Positions 63,371-64,000 of a DNA stretch of 64,000 bases are shown here, one piece after another; the first letter of the stretch is position 1; each line of letters begins with the position of its first letter. The stretch lies in contig NZ_JAGSPM010000009.1 in assembly GCF_018139645.1 (NCBI RefSeq), positions 124,001 to 188,000 on the forward strand. The letters run 5' to 3'. Origin of the DNA: Affinundibacterium baiyunense. GTDB lineage: Bacteria > Pseudomonadota > Gammaproteobacteria > Burkholderiales > Burkholderiaceae_D. Below the pieces are notes generated by a model. It did no database searches. It saw only the letters and a list, made by a program, of their open reading frames with translations, and was not told the origin of the DNA. The position numbers were made by a program, and so were the translations under genes.

Positions 63371-64000
63371 CTATTGCAATGGGATTCCCTGCTTTTGTGC
63401 TAAAGCATCAAGGTCTTGCCAAATGGTGAGTTGATTTAATAATCGACCTGCCGGATCGATCATGCTGTTGAGGTTAAAGAAACGCTCCAACGAATTCGCA
63501 TCAAAGACCATGCTCTGGGAAAAATTAATGATCCCATATTGCTTTTTAAATGCCATTAACAAATCCGCTGGCGCATCTTTATGCCACACTTGCATCATGC
63601 CGCCGACCATCAGCGAGGTGTCAATCGTTTGCTCTAGTACACGTGGACTTCTCGTCCCCTCTAAATCACGATAATCAAGCAAGCGTGGAAAGTAAAACTT
63701 TTTTATCCAGTTCGCAGGAATACCTTCAGCTCGATTCAACACTACGCTGCGCCAGTGCGTCCAACATTTCTCTGTTTTATCACTTGGCTCAAAATGCGTA
63801 TCCGCCAATACTTTACAATCTTCGTCCAAAACAATTTCTAACACGATAGGCAAACCAATCTGCACTGACAAATCTTCCAAACCATGAATATTTGGTTTGC
63901 TGCTGCGTTTAGTTTGCAACAGTTGAACAAATTGATCCATCGTTTCTTTATGTTCCGTATATAGCTGGGCAGTAGTCTGACAGAACAGCGCTGCAGCAGC
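63371..64000 (-). CDS. hypothetical protein, 5' part beyond the window
   Basis: The reverse-strand frame ends at 63371. An ATG at 63940 gives 189 aa, but the frame stays open to the last base (codons spelling AAALFCQTTAQLYTEHKET before that Met), so the true start is probably outside the window and the listed start is only an internal Met. Blocks: NIHGLEDLSVQIGLPIVLEI, GIPANWIKKFYFPRLLDYRD, MVGGMMQVWHKDAPADLLMAF. No domain is recognised. It is convergent with the HDOD gene with only a 4-bp gap. Confidence 0.6.
   Translation of the reverse strand, partial: AAAALFCQTTAQLYTEHKETMDQFVQLLQTKRSSKPNIHGLEDLSVQIGLPIVLEIVLDEDCKVLADTHFEPSDKTEKCWTHWRSVVLNRAEGIPANWIKKFYFPRLLDYRDLEGTRSPRVLEQTIDTSLMVGGMMQVWHKDAPADLLMAFKKQYGIINFSQSMVFDANSLERFFNLNSMIDPAGRLLNQLTIWQDLDALAQKQGIPLQ

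Overview
The window looks like a chromosomal segment of a betaproteobacterium (Burkholderiales, probably Oxalobacteraceae; the moderate GC content would fit an Undibacterium-like genome). I infer this from the gene content: an fds-type NAD-dependent formate dehydrogenase, a MidA-like methyltransferase / pteridine reductase / folB / ttcA neighbourhood, HemP, a Fiu receptor paired with PiuC, and many two-component and c-di-GMP proteins. No rRNA, tRNA, prophage, insertion sequence or CRISPR array was seen.

Layout. 1-5.6 kb: end of a soluble molybdenum formate dehydrogenase operon (fdsB partial, fdsA, fdhD, fdsD), with overlapping start and stop codons. 5.6-8.4 kb: four poorly characterised reverse-strand genes and a patch of REP-like palindromes. 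8.4-13.1 kb: a secreted CocE/S15-type hydrolase divergent from a CadC-like membrane regulator with a periplasmic propeller, with a tandem 10-bp repeat between them. 13.6-14.3 kb: a FitAB/VapBC toxin-antitoxin pair with a 16-bp inverted-repeat operator. 14.3-19.4 kb: glmS and glmU (UDP-GlcNAc synthesis) flanking an Lrp-type regulator and an unusual locus holding a 31-aa membrane peptide with its own promoter and a structured RNA. 19.5-23.5 kb: a DUF4272 protein, a membrane dipeptidase, an orphan cobalamin riboswitch followed by a structured terminator-ended RNA, and a papain-like protease.

23.6-36.8 kb is an iron region. It has Fur-box-controlled hemP, a DUF2325 gene group, an isolated Hcp-like protein, a bacterioferritin-like protein, and the divergent fiu/piuC pair. 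After these come a PepSY membrane protein, a DUF2271 protein, a DUF4198 protein, an ApbE flavin transferase and a membrane-anchored NADPH flavoreductase. Together the last five look like a transmembrane electron chain that could reduce ferric-siderophores in the periplasm, with DUF2271 as the covalently flavinylated carrier.

36.8-48.6 kb is signalling: a PilZ protein, an operon of HD-GYP response regulator, FIST sensor and large hybrid kinase, a divergent AraC/MFS pair, and a chemoreceptor behind a structured leader. 48.7-55 kb holds a periplasmic cyclophilin, a dicarboxylate symporter and a MacAB-like efflux operon with a YIP1 membrane protein. 55.4-60 kb holds ttcA, folB, a pteridine-reductase-like SDR, a MidA-like methyltransferase and two small genes. 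60.2-64 kb holds a degenerate receiver-TPR protein, an HDOD-GAF protein, and a gene running off the right edge.
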